DNA from: Vibrio sp. S9_S30 | Lineage (GTDB): Bacteria > Pseudomonadota > Gammaproteobacteria > Enterobacterales > Vibrionaceae | DNA: 64,000 nt | Direction of reading: 5' to 3' | Assembly: GCF_014694455.1 (NCBI RefSeq) | Contig: NZ_JAAUWT010000017.1 | Span: 62,001-126,000, forward strand | Shown: positions 25,318-34,991 of the stretch, in pieces | How the letters are laid out: each line of letters starts with the position of its first letter | Numbering within the stretch: the stretch's first letter is position 1 | Notes under the pieces: model-generated | Seen by the model: only the letters and a program-made list of their open reading frames with translations | Told to the model about the DNA's origin: nothing | The model's database searches: none | Position numbers and translations under genes: made by a program

Positions 25318-26763
25318 TTATTCCGTGCCGCCCACCGTAATAGAGTCCAGTTTGAGTGTCGGTTGACCAACACCCACAGGCACACTTTGACCAGCTTTAC
25401 CACACACACCGACCCCTCGATCTAGCGCAAGATCATTCCCCACCATCGAAACCTGCTGCATTGCTTCGATGCCTGAACCAATCAGCGTGGCCCCTTTAAC
25501 TGGTCGAGTCACTTTGCCGTCTTCAATTAAATAGGCTTCCGAAGTGGAAAACACAAATTTACCCGACGTAATATCCACTTGTCCGCCACCAAAATTAGGC
25601 GCATAAAGACCATTTTTCACGGTTGAGATGATTTCTTCAGGAGAGTGCTCGCCCGCCAGCATGTAGGTGTTGGTCATACGAGGCATAGGAAGATGCGCAT
25701 ATGATTCACGACGGCCATTACCTGTCGGAGCGACTCCCATTAATTTGGCATTGTGTTTGTCTTGCATGTAGCCTTTCAATACCCCATTTTCAATCAGAGT
25801 GTTGTATTTTCCGGCAACGCCCTCGTCATCAACATTCAAAGAACCACGCAGATCGGGTAAGGTGCCATCATCCACAATAGTGCAGTGCTTAGAGGTCACT
25901 TGTTCACCCACTTTCCCCGAAAATACCGAGGACGCTTTCCGATTAAAATCGCCTTCCAATCCATGACCAACCGCTTCATGCAGAAGCACCCCAGGCCAAC
26001 CAGCCCCTAAAACCACAGGCATGGTGCCAGCAGGAGCCGCATCCGCTTCTAGGTTAACCATCGCTTGACGAATGGCTTCATCGGCAAAATCAAAAGCGCG
26101 CTTTCGTCCGCCTTCTTCTTGCAGGAAAAACTCATAGCCGTATCGACCACCACCACCAGAACTGCCACGTTCTCGACGATCGCCTTTCTTCGCCAATACA
26201 CTGATCGACAATCGAACAAGCGGTCGAATGTCGCCAGCATACGTGCCGTCTGTCGCGGCAACCAGCATCTGCTCGTATACGCCGCTCAGGCTAACCGAAA
26301 CTTCTTGTATCAAGGGCTCTTTGGTACGAATGTACGCATCAAGTTGCTTCAGCAGCTCTATTTTTTGCTGTTTTTGCAAACTTTCCAACGGGTTGACTGA
26401 ACGATAGTATTCCGGAGCCTGACTGCGAGAGAACGCTTTCACCGATCCCGTTTTCCCTTGGGAAGCAATACCTCGAGCAGCAATTGCACTTTGCTTTAAG
26501 CCCGTTAGATCGATTTGATCAGAATAGGCAAATCCTGTTTTCTCTCCGGTGATGGCACGAACGCCCACACCGCGATCAATATTAAAAGAGCCATCTTTTA
26601 TAATACTGTCTTCCAAAACCAAAGATTCATGCCAGCTCGATTGAAAGTACAGATCGGCATAATCTACATCTCGGCTAGCAATAAGACTTAATGTCTCTGC
26701 AAGATCTTTTTCTGTCAGACCGGTAGGTGCCAGTAGTTCTTGTTCAATTTGATTTATTGTCAT
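25318..26763 (-). CDS. tldD: metalloprotease TldD
   Basis: 481 residues, the same length as the Escherichia coli protein. The zinc-binding motif is in LLHEAVGHGLEGDFNRK (HExxxH). Other family marks are IKDGSFNIDRGVGVRAI near 55, GLYAPNFGGGQVDITSGKFVFS, and the C-terminal VCGKAGQSVPVGVGQP. It partners PmbA encoded nearby. It is the last gene of a long minus-strand series from mreB; its start overlaps the nitrilase-family stop by 4 nt. Confidence 0.96.
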   Translation of the reverse strand: MTINQIEQELLAPTGLTEKDLAETLSLIASRDVDYADLYFQSSWHESLVLEDSIIKDGSFNIDRGVGVRAITGEKTGFAYSDQIDLTGLKQSAIAARGIASQGKTGSVKAFSRSQAPEYYRSVNPLESLQKQQKIELLKQLDAYIRTKEPLIQEVSVSLSGVYEQMLVAATDGTYAGDIRPLVRLSISVLAKKGDRRERGSSGGGGRYGYEFFLQEEGGRKRAFDFADEAIRQAMVNLEADAAPAGTMPVVLGAGWPGVLLHEAVGHGLEGDFNRKASSVFSGKVGEQVTSKHCTIVDDGTLPDLRGSLNVDDEGVAGKYNTLIENGVLKGYMQDKHNAKLMGVAPTGNGRRESYAHLPMPRMTNTYMLAGEHSPEEIISTVKNGLYAPNFGGGQVDITSGKFVFSTSEAYLIEDGKVTRPVKGATLIGSGIEAMQQVSMVGNDLALDRGVGVCGKAGQSVPVGVGQPTLKLDSITVGGTE

Positions 26764-27587
26764 TTGATCGGCTCTTTCTTCATTACGTTGCTAAAGCGAT
26801 TGTGCTCTATCAACGGCATATTCTTTCTGATGGAGGTAAGCTGGTTTAAATCCAACTCGACCAATAATGTTCCTGATTCTTGTTCCAATGAAGCGATGAC
26901 TTCGCCCCAAGGATTAACCACCATAGAATGCCCCCAAGTTTCACGACCACACGCATGTGCTCCGCCTTGGTTGACAGCAATGATAAAACACTGAGTTTCT
27001 ATGGCTCTCGCTCTTAACAGAATTTCCCAGTGCGCCTGACCAGTAACGGCTGTGAATGCGGCGGGCACAAAGATAATATCAGCACCTTGGCTTCTAAGTT
27101 CGCTAAATAGGGAGGGGAATCTTAAGTCATAACAAATTGTTAGACCAAGTGTAGCAGAGGGCGTATCAACTAGCGAAATCTTGTTACCGTAAGCAAAGGT
27201 ATCGGATTCGCGATAACTCCCCTGTTTATCGGCAACGTCTACATCAAACAAATGAAGTTTGTCGTAATGGGCAACGCACTCGCCTTTTGGGCTATAAAGT
27301 AATGACGTTGTTGTTACCCCTTTGGCTTGTTGGATAGGAAAACTGCCAATATGCAACCAAACACCATACCTTTGTGCCATGTGTTGAAAAGCCTGTTGAA
27401 ATCTACCTTCACCGAGCTGCTCCGCAACGGAGTGGTACTCTTCACGACAACCAAATACCAGTGCATTTTCAGGGGTAGAAATAAGCTCTGCCCCTTGCTT
27501 AACCAAGGATTCAATACCTTGCTCAATAACGTCTAAGTTATGTTGAGGCAAAGCGTTTGAAGTCATTTGAATCAGTCCTACTCGCAT
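26760..27587 (-). CDS. carbon-nitrogen hydrolase (nitrilase superfamily, Nit1-like)
   Basis: 275 residues with the Glu-Lys-Cys triad of the superfamily: Glu40 in STPENALVF, Lys110 in AHYDKLHLFDVDV and Cys152 in LGLTICYDLRFPSLF. The second conserved Asp-Val-Asp after the lysine and the GRETWGHSMVVNPWGEVIA region point to the Nit branch that hydrolyses deaminated glutathione, a metabolite-repair reaction. Substrate is inferred from the subfamily pattern. It sits between yhdP and tldD, a constant position in vibrios. Confidence 0.88.
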   Translation of the reverse strand: MRVGLIQMTSNALPQHNLDVIEQGIESLVKQGAELISTPENALVFGCREEYHSVAEQLGEGRFQQAFQHMAQRYGVWLHIGSFPIQQAKGVTTTSLLYSPKGECVAHYDKLHLFDVDVADKQGSYRESDTFAYGNKISLVDTPSATLGLTICYDLRFPSLFSELRSQGADIIFVPAAFTAVTGQAHWEILLRARAIETQCFIIAVNQGGAHACGRETWGHSMVVNPWGEVIASLEQESGTLLVELDLNQLTSIRKNMPLIEHNRFSNVMKKEPIK

Positions 27588-27624
27588 GTCCTTCTCCTTA
27601 AATCTCCAACCTCAAACTCCAAAT

Positions 27625-30600
27625 TTAGTTTTGAGTGGCGTTGTCGGGCACAGCATACTCGCCCTTACTTCTCGAAATCTCGGTTACGCTTGGGTTATCC
27701 AACGCCCCTTGAACGGCATAGTTTACTTTGGTAAAGACCTCAACGACTGGCGACAACGCCGTTGTTATCGCAAACACCACAATCGCGGTTTGTGGGGCGA
27801 CGGCAAACGCGGTGATCACAGGGATCCCCGAGGTAAGATCGGGCACAAACTCCACTTCGGCATCCACGATTTGTGTTTCTAAGTTTGCCAGCCCTTTAAT
27901 CGACATGCGCCCTGCAACGGCATCCATCTCAATGTCGTTGGTAACAAAAATGCCGTTTTTCACTTCACCAGAGCCAGTAATGCTATTGAACGCCATCCCG
28001 TCATCAAACACATCGCTAAAGTCGAGCTGCATTTTGCGAATGATGGAATCTAAACTGAATAACCCTAGAAGGCGTGCTGCACCACTGACGTCGGAAATAA
28101 CGCCTCTCCCAAGTTTGGAAGATATTGTGCCATTCATAGTGGTCATTTGAGGCAACCATGGTGCCCCATCCCATTCTAGATCGGTCTCCACGTCAAATGG
28201 TGCCTTTTGAATACCGGAAGTAATACCAAAACGTTCCATAACTTCCGTATTGTTCTTACCAGACATCGCCATTTTAAATTTGGATCGGCTTTGGTTTTGT
28301 TGGAGCTTCCACCACCCCGACGCCTTGAATTTGTTGTCACCACTTGAAAAAGAAATGTCTTTCCATTCAAGACGATCACCTTGCCTTAAGAGATCCACAT
28401 TAACCTTTCCAATCTTGTAACCTTGCAGCCAAAAATCCTCTATCGCCAGTGTGAGGTTAGGGACCGCATCATGAAACACTCGGTCAAAAGGTCGAATCAA
28501 AGGCTGCGGTTTTTCATCATCTAACGCGAGGGGTTCAGGTTCGGTCGATTCATCAAAACCTGGGATATAGAGTTGGAGCCTATCCAGTGAAACCGTTAAA
28601 TCATACGGCTCAATATAGCTCGCTTGACCGGATATCTCCGCTCCCTCCACGTCCATTTTCCAGCCAAGCCCCTTCTTGCGAGCGCTGAAATTTAAGTCAT
28701 TCCACTCCACTCCGGCCAATGTCAGCGCTTTGCTTTCCATTTTTACGCTTTCTGGAATTGGAATTTTAGGCACATCCAATTCACTGACTAAAGGCTGAGG
28801 ACCAGTGACGGGTCCTAAAAAGAGATCTAACCATTGATCGAGATCGAAGTTATCGCGGCGCACAACGGCACTGTGACCCGCAATGGGACTGACTCGGAAT
28901 GCCCCGCGTCCGATCACTAGATAAGACGCATTAAATTCCGGTCTTTTTTGGCGAATATCGATTTCAGCTTGATACTTAAACTCTGGGAGCTGCAAACGTG
29001 CAGAAATGGTTTCTTGGTTACCAGAAGCTTGTAATCTTGCGCTGCCTTTCTCACCCAATGCTTTACCGAGAGGCTCGGGATATTGACTGGCAATAAATTG
29101 GGTTTCCGCTTTCACGTCGACCTGATAGGTAAAACCGACGTCGTTGATTTGCAAATCAACATCCATGTTCCACGGCGCATGACCTTGCACACGCTTCAAC
29201 CACGTTTCACCTACATAGGGCACTAAGGGTTGTACATCCCAATCCCCAAGCACATCGATATTCACGTTGTAATTCTTGTTTTGCGTTTGTCCTAAAAAGT
29301 CGAGCGAAATGGGTTGCCCTAACAATTCCGCAGATAGCCCTGCGGATCGAACCACATCATTATCAAATTCAATTAAACCAGACGCATTACTTAAGGTCAT
29401 AGAGGGCGTTTTAATCTTAACTTGATTATCTGGCAGCTTTGCCCAACCCCTAGCCCGAGTATCACTGCCATCAAAAGGGATAGTTAGCTGAAAATCGGCG
29501 TCGACCAAGCCTTTAACTCGAACCGCAGTGAGAGCGGCTCCAACGGAATCCACCAAAGGGGTTGCCATCATATAATCTCGAACGGCATCGCCTTCACCTT
29601 CCGCTGTCGCTTCAATTTCTATATACCCATTTTCTGACAACGAAGAGATTCTTCCTGTAATTCGGCTTGCCTTCACGTCCATGAGTGTCGCGCTTCGAGA
29701 GTCCATATACATGGATTGATTTTGGAATAGCAAATCAAGCTGAAGGTTCTTCAGTGGCGGCCAGGCCGTGTCAAAGCTGAACTGAGACTGCTTCAAATTC
29801 ACTAACGCTTGGAACATGCCATCATTATTCGAGTATGGGAATTGGTCCAAACTGCCATACCAAAGCACCTTAGATGTGGTCGCTTTACCGGCTTGGATTG
29901 CGGTTGAAAGGTAATCGGTCAGTTCCGTGCCTAATGCCAGCTTTGGAAGATAACGCCACGTTTCACCGGCATTAAACACATCAGTTTCGGCATAAAAAGA
30001 AAGAAATGGGCTTTTCTCTTTCGGGAAGTCCAATTTAAAGGCCCCCAAGACTTGGAGATCAGGTGTTGCAGCGGTGACCTTATCAGCCCATAGGCTCCAC
30101 CCCCAGTCACCATAATCTTTCCATGTGATGTCCACCTGTGCCTGACGAATGTTAAGCGGGGCTTGAAATACATCACCATATGGCAATTCATCATCAATCA
30201 GAGAGACACGAGCATTGATCTGATCCAGCGACCCCGACACTTGCGCACTGAGATGATGCAATTCAGGCAACAGGTCCCACTGTTTCATTGCCCCGTTATC
30301 GAGATTGGCTGAAAAGCGCATGCTCGACGGATCTTTCCCCATAGAAATGCGAATGTCTTCGACTCGACCGCCAAGCTGAACCTCATCCAGCCACTTCGTT
30401 AATTCATCCGACTCAGGCATCAAATGAGCAAATGGTGTTAAAGCAGCCACGTCCACTTCCGACACATTCAACTGCCATTTTTCTTTGTTAAATTTGAACG
30501 CAGCATCGAACAACGGCCAAGGTGTCTCATCTGTGCGGAGTCTAAGTGAGTGAGCATTCACTTGCCACCCTGAATCTGACGGAGCCATGCTTAATATTCC

Positions 30601-31497
30601 GCGTTCAAGCGTTAAGCTATGCTGCGCTTCTTTATTCCAACGGAGGTCACTGGGTAGGATTTCTAAATACGCATTTTTAGGTCGCCCTTGCGCTAACGTA
30701 ATCCAAGAATTAAAGCTCACATTCCCCTGAGCAATGCCCACCTTATCTTTCAAGTACTTCGTCAGCCAAGGCGTTACCTGAAGATTTTCAGCACTAACGA
30801 AGAAATCGCCGCTGATCTGAGACAAATCTCCCGACTCGCTGAAATCCGCTTTCACCGTTAGACTATTGATGTTGTCATCCGAAATGCCAATCACCCCATC
30901 AGCTCGATGTCGGTTTTCAAAGTTCTGCCACTTTAAATACTCAATCTCCAACGTTTTGACGTCCCCCGTGAACGTCTGATAGGTCACGCTGGAATTGGCA
31001 ATCGAAAAATCATTCAATTGCCGAAGAAGCAGGTACTCAATGTCGTTCAAAACGCTTTCGGATGATGGAGAAGATACCTCGGGTTTGCCAATGGCTTGGT
31101 TGTTCTCCTTCAACCATTTTATGTGCTGAATATCCAAACTCAGCCCATCAACACGTAGCGTTGAGACCACAGGGGTTAAGCGGCGAAGAGAGGCAAGAAT
31201 GTCTAATTCTACTTCCGCTTTGCGGATGAGAATTTTGGTTTTATCTTCATCAGGAAGGATGGCTTGAAGGTTTTCTAATGCAATGAAAGGGTGGGTATTT
31301 TTCCAATAACCACTGACTTTTTCACTTTGAAATTCTATGCCCGTAGATTGCGATATCCACGTTTCGATATCGGATTGATATTGTTCTAAACGAGGAAGAG
31401 AGACACGCAAAACAGTAACGGTGATCGCAAGGATCACCATTATGGTCACTAAACTCCAAATGAGCGTACGGCAAAGTAGGGATGGCAGAAACTTCAC
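27625..31497 (-). CDS. yhdP: YhdP family AsmA-like envelope protein
   Basis: 1290 residues. One N-terminal transmembrane helix (LIWSLVTIMVILAITVTVL) anchors a very long periplasmic region of repeated beta-rich AsmA-type units, ending in PVVEVFTKVNYAVQGALDNPSVTEI. In Escherichia coli YhdP, with TamB and YdbH, moves phospholipids to the outer membrane as a bridge-like protein. Early signature: IETWISQSTGIEF and VSGYWKNTHP near 45-65. Length matches. It is 11 nt downstream of rng in the series mreBCD-maf-rng-yhdP-nit-tldD. Confidence 0.94.
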   Translation of the reverse strand: MKFLPSLLCRTLIWSLVTIMVILAITVTVLRVSLPRLEQYQSDIETWISQSTGIEFQSEKVSGYWKNTHPFIALENLQAILPDEDKTKILIRKAEVELDILASLRRLTPVVSTLRVDGLSLDIQHIKWLKENNQAIGKPEVSSPSSESVLNDIEYLLLRQLNDFSIANSSVTYQTFTGDVKTLEIEYLKWQNFENRHRADGVIGISDDNINSLTVKADFSESGDLSQISGDFFVSAENLQVTPWLTKYLKDKVGIAQGNVSFNSWITLAQGRPKNAYLEILPSDLRWNKEAQHSLTLERGILSMAPSDSGWQVNAHSLRLRTDETPWPLFDAAFKFNKEKWQLNVSEVDVAALTPFAHLMPESDELTKWLDEVQLGGRVEDIRISMGKDPSSMRFSANLDNGAMKQWDLLPELHHLSAQVSGSLDQINARVSLIDDELPYGDVFQAPLNIRQAQVDITWKDYGDWGWSLWADKVTAATPDLQVLGAFKLDFPKEKSPFLSFYAETDVFNAGETWRYLPKLALGTELTDYLSTAIQAGKATTSKVLWYGSLDQFPYSNNDGMFQALVNLKQSQFSFDTAWPPLKNLQLDLLFQNQSMYMDSRSATLMDVKASRITGRISSLSENGYIEIEATAEGEGDAVRDYMMATPLVDSVGAALTAVRVKGLVDADFQLTIPFDGSDTRARGWAKLPDNQVKIKTPSMTLSNASGLIEFDNDVVRSAGLSAELLGQPISLDFLGQTQNKNYNVNIDVLGDWDVQPLVPYVGETWLKRVQGHAPWNMDVDLQINDVGFTYQVDVKAETQFIASQYPEPLGKALGEKGSARLQASGNQETISARLQLPEFKYQAEIDIRQKRPEFNASYLVIGRGAFRVSPIAGHSAVVRRDNFDLDQWLDLFLGPVTGPQPLVSELDVPKIPIPESVKMESKALTLAGVEWNDLNFSARKKGLGWKMDVEGAEISGQASYIEPYDLTVSLDRLQLYIPGFDESTEPEPLALDDEKPQPLIRPFDRVFHDAVPNLTLAIEDFWLQGYKIGKVNVDLLRQGDRLEWKDISFSSGDNKFKASGWWKLQQNQSRSKFKMAMSGKNNTEVMERFGITSGIQKAPFDVETDLEWDGAPWLPQMTTMNGTISSKLGRGVISDVSGAARLLGLFSLDSIIRKMQLDFSDVFDDGMAFNSITGSGEVKNGIFVTNDIEMDAVAGRMSIKGLANLETQIVDAEVEFVPDLTSGIPVITAFAVAPQTAIVVFAITTALSPVVEVFTKVNYAVQGALDNPSVTEISRSKGEYAVPDNATQN

Positions 31498-31508
31498 TGT
31501 TGCTCCAT

Positions 31509-32978
31509 TTACATCATAACGACATCAAATTGTTCCTGGACATACAGTGGTTCAGGTTGAATTTTCACTTCTTTTCCAATAAAGACTTCAAGCTCTGCCA
31601 GTGCATGCGACTCTTCGCCACTCAAGGTATCTGAAACGGCAGGAGAGGCATACACAACGAACTTATCCGCATCATAAGCGCGGTTGACACGAGTCACTTC
31701 ACGCAGGATCTCGTAACACACCGATTCGACCGTTTTCACTGAACCACGACCTTTACAGGTTGGACACTCAGAGCACAGAACATGTTCAATACTTTCGCGA
31801 GTTCGCTTACGCGTCATTTCAACCAAACCCAACTGGGTAAATCCGTTGATGTTCGTTTTCACTCTGTCATGGGCAAGCGCCAATTCCAGTGAAGTAATCA
31901 CTCGCTTACGGTGTTCATCTGACATCATGTCGATGAAATCAATAATAATGATGCCCCCAAGATTGCGTAGCCTGAGCTGACGAGCAATCGCTTGAGTCGC
32001 TTCAATATTCGTATTGAATATGGTTTCTTCTAGATTTCTGCGACCGACAAATGCGCCTGTGTTTATATCGACGGTGGTCATCGCTTCAGTCTGATCGATG
32101 ATAAGGTAGCCACCGGATTTAAGCTCGACTTTTCTGTCTAAAGAACGTTGAATCTCATTCTCGGTATCATACATATCGAAAATGGGTTTATCGCCTTCGT
32201 AAAGCTTCAGTTTTTCGTGTAGCTCGGGGACAAACTCCGATACAAACTCTCTAAGGTTTTCGTATACCAATCTTGAGTCGACTTGAATGCTATCGAGTTC
32301 GGTTCCGACAAAATCTCGGAGGATTCTTTGCGCTAACCCTAATTCACCGTACAAGGTTGAGCGCGTTTTGTATTTTTTACGGCGCTCGATGACTTTCATC
32401 CACAAACGCTTCAGGAAAGCCGCGTCTTGGGACAACTCCTGTTCATCCGCACCTTCCGCAGCAGTGCGAATGATGAACCCACCGTGCTCATCACAATAGC
32501 TGGATACCGTTGCCTTCAATCGTTCGCGTTCATCTTCACTTTCTATGCGTTGAGATACGCCCACGTGGCTCGCACCCGGCATAAAGACCAAGTAACGAGA
32601 AGGAAGCGTGATGTCAGTGGTTAGGCGAGCACCTTTTGTGCCAAGCGGATCTTTAACCACTTGCACAACAATATCTTGCCCTTGGCGAACCAGCTCAGAA
32701 ATGTCTCTGACTTGGAATTGCTGCTTTTCATTTTCAGCAACACATTCTGTATGCGGAACGATATCGGAAGCGTGAAGAAAAGCGGCTTTTTCCAAACCAA
32801 TATCAACAAAGGCCGCTTGCATTCCCGGCAAGACACGGCTCACACGCCCTTTGTAAATATTGCCTACAATGCCTCTTTTCGATTCACGTTCAATATGCAC
32901 TTCTTGTAGGATGCCACCTACAATCATCGCCACCCGAGTTTCGCTCGGTGTAACGTTTATCAACAACTCTGCACTCAT
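31509..32978 (-). CDS. rng: ribonuclease G
   Basis: 489 residues, the standard length. Endoribonuclease for 16S rRNA 5' end maturation and mRNA turnover. The N-terminal S1 domain is at about 35-125 (GNIYKGRVSRVLPGMQAAFVDIG). The catalytic region has MTTVDINTGAFVG and IIIDFIDMM with the metal-binding aspartates. The zinc-link cysteines are in SECPTCKGRG. Start follows maf by 19 nt. Confidence 0.97.
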   Translation of the reverse strand: MSAELLINVTPSETRVAMIVGGILQEVHIERESKRGIVGNIYKGRVSRVLPGMQAAFVDIGLEKAAFLHASDIVPHTECVAENEKQQFQVRDISELVRQGQDIVVQVVKDPLGTKGARLTTDITLPSRYLVFMPGASHVGVSQRIESEDERERLKATVSSYCDEHGGFIIRTAAEGADEQELSQDAAFLKRLWMKVIERRKKYKTRSTLYGELGLAQRILRDFVGTELDSIQVDSRLVYENLREFVSEFVPELHEKLKLYEGDKPIFDMYDTENEIQRSLDRKVELKSGGYLIIDQTEAMTTVDINTGAFVGRRNLEETIFNTNIEATQAIARQLRLRNLGGIIIIDFIDMMSDEHRKRVITSLELALAHDRVKTNINGFTQLGLVEMTRKRTRESIEHVLCSECPTCKGRGSVKTVESVCYEILREVTRVNRAYDADKFVVYASPAVSDTLSGEESHALAELEVFIGKEVKIQPEPLYVQEQFDVVMM

Positions 32979-32997
32979 TCGTGTGCCTCAAATTAAA

Positions 32998-33570
32998 TTA
33001 GAAAAACTTGCGCAAGAGCTGGTCAGTTTCCATCAATGGGAGCCCCACAACGGCATGGTAGCTCCCTTCAATGCGAGAGATAAATTTCCCACCAATCCCC
33101 TGAATTCCATAACTGCCAGCTTTATCGCACGGTTCGCCTGTTTCCCAGTAACTTGTTATTTCTTGTTCTGACAGGGATTTAAACCATACGTTTGTTTCAA
33201 CTAGTACAGACTCACTGCGAGTTTTGTCTAATACGGTCACAGCGGTGAACACCTGATGACTGCGTCCTGACAAGCGGCTCAACATAGTTCGTGAGCGTTC
33301 AAAATTTTCTGGTTTCTCTAGCACATCACCATCGACCACAACAATGGTATCAGAGCCAATCACAATATCGGCTTGCTCGGTCATCAATAGACCGGCTTGC
33401 GCTTTTTCTGTCGCCAACCGAACCACATATTGAGATACGGATTCGCTGGCGTTTTTTTCTTCTATGATATCTGGAGAAACGGTGTCAAATGGGTAGCCCA
33501 ACTGACCAAGCAGCTCTTTTCGTCTTGGTGAGCTAGACGCTAAGGTTAACCTGCGCTCAATCTGGGACAT
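32998..33570 (-). CDS. maf: Maf family nucleotide pyrophosphatase (dTTP/UTP type, YhdE)
   Basis: 190 residues. Hydrolyses dTTP, UTP and modified pyrimidine triphosphates. Marks: LTLASSSPRRKELLGQLG near 8-25, VIGSDTIVVVDGDVLEKP near 70-87 and YGIQGIGGKFISRIEGSYHAVVGLP near 155-180. The frame opens 34 residues earlier, into mreD, but the ATG at 33570 has AAGGAAAAAGGT directly upstream and gives the family start. Assignment to the YhdE branch rests on its place after mreD. Confidence 0.93.
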   Translation of the reverse strand: MSQIERRLTLASSSPRRKELLGQLGYPFDTVSPDIIEEKNASESVSQYVVRLATEKAQAGLLMTEQADIVIGSDTIVVVDGDVLEKPENFERSRTMLSRLSGRSHQVFTAVTVLDKTRSESVLVETNVWFKSLSEQEITSYWETGEPCDKAGSYGIQGIGGKFISRIEGSYHAVVGLPLMETDQLLRKFF

Positions 33571-33587
33571 ACCTTTTTCCTTATCCA

Positions 33588-34076
33588 TTACCGAATATGC
33601 CAATGGCGTCTCACTCGACGCAGTAATAGGAATATCCATGGCCATAAAATACAGTTCACTACCGCCGCCCAAAGTGACAATGGGTTAAACGTTACGTCCT
33701 GAATGAGGTATTCACCAAAAAACTCCAGCAAGCCAGCTAATATCGTCAGTGCACCTATAATGATAGCTTGCTGCCACAGTGCCATGTTTCTTAAAACAAG
33801 GAAGTTCATCGCCACTAAATAGACAACGATCGACATCATCATGCCACGTATACCCAGAGTGGAGCCCAATAGCAAATCCCAAATCAGCCCAAGTATTAAC
33901 GCAGTGCCGACATTGACTCGGTGCGGCAAAGCCAGTACCCAATAACATACGATGAGCAGCAACCAGGCAGGCCGAAATATTTCAAACATACCGGGCCAAG
34001 GAATGGATTGAAAAACTAAAGCGATAAGAAAGGTAGCCCAAATGACCATTCGTCCTTTTAGAACACTATTCGCCAT
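33588..34076 (-). CDS. mreD: rod shape-determining protein MreD
   Basis: 162 residues, inner-membrane protein of the elongasome with about five helices (VIWATFLIALVFQSIPWP at the start, LLLIVCYWVLALP, GLIWDLLLGSTLGIRGM). The start ATG at 34076 has GAGGGAAGTG before it and overlaps the end of mreC by 11 nt; the longer frame is not supported. Confidence 0.94.
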   Translation of the reverse strand: MANSVLKGRMVIWATFLIALVFQSIPWPGMFEIFRPAWLLLIVCYWVLALPHRVNVGTALILGLIWDLLLGSTLGIRGMMMSIVVYLVAMNFLVLRNMALWQQAIIIGALTILAGLLEFFGEYLIQDVTFNPLSLWAAVVNCILWPWIFLLLRRVRRHWHIR

Positions 34077-34959
34077 CACTTCCCTCTCTGGCAGATTCGC
34101 TGGCATTTTCATTGTCTAGTGGCTGAGCGTCTTGTCTATTTTCACTTGGCCAAACAAGCAATAGATAACGTAATCGGTCAAATGCCACGACAGGCTCAGC
34201 CGTGATCGACGCAAACGGGCGTCGATTGTCTCGCTCAACGGTTGTGACGTAAGCCACTGGGTAGCCTTCAGGGTATCGATCACCAAGACCAGAAGTGACC
34301 AATAAGTCACCCTCTTCAATTTCCGTGCTGCTTGGGACATATTCAAGTTGTATGGTATTGATGCTCCCATTGCCAGAAGCTATCACTCGAATGTCATTTC
34401 GCACTACCTGGACGGGAATGGAGCTGTTGGCATCAGTAATCAGTAATACGCGGCTATTGTGAGCAGCAACAAACGTTACTTGACCAACAATCCCTTTCTC
34501 GTTGATCACAGGCTGACCAACATACACCCCATCAATTTGCCCTTTGTCGATCACCACTTGATGACGATACGGAGAAGAATCCACGGCCATCACTTCCGTG
34601 ACTACTTTCCTTTCATCTCGAATAAAAGGAGAGCCCAACAACTTTCTTAAGCGTTGGTTTTCTTCACGGTACTGATCCAGTAGGGTCAAATTACTTTTGA
34701 GCCTGAGCACTTCACGCTTCAACGCTTGATTAGACGTGAGTAGGGTTTCGCGCGTATTCATTCTCTCGTACATGCCATCAAACATGGTACGAGGTAAATT
34801 CGCCAAATATTGGATTGGCGCAACGGAACTGTTCAAAAAATAACGTACGCTGGAAAATGTGTCTAAACGACTATCAGCCAGCATAAGGCTGGCTGATAGT
34901 GTGACGGCAAAAAATAAACGCAGTTGCAGGGATGGTCCCCTGCCAAATATCGGTTTCAT
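34066..34959 (-). CDS. mreC: rod shape-determining protein MreC
   Basis: 297 residues. One N-terminal transmembrane helix (LRLFFAVTLSASLMLAD), a coiled-coil region near 70-110 (LLTSNQALKREVLRLKSNL) and a C-terminal beta-barrel region (VVIDKGQIDGVYVGQPVINEKGIVG). It forms a periplasmic scaffold linking MreB to the cell-wall synthases. The gene lies 32 nt after mreB. Confidence 0.95.
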   Translation of the reverse strand: MKPIFGRGPSLQLRLFFAVTLSASLMLADSRLDTFSSVRYFLNSSVAPIQYLANLPRTMFDGMYERMNTRETLLTSNQALKREVLRLKSNLTLLDQYREENQRLRKLLGSPFIRDERKVVTEVMAVDSSPYRHQVVIDKGQIDGVYVGQPVINEKGIVGQVTFVAAHNSRVLLITDANSSIPVQVVRNDIRVIASGNGSINTIQLEYVPSSTEIEEGDLLVTSGLGDRYPEGYPVAYVTTVERDNRRPFASITAEPVVAFDRLRYLLLVWPSENRQDAQPLDNENASESAREGSDGE

Positions 34960-34991
34960 CGCTGTTTACCCGAAGTTAAAAGCAGCAAGGC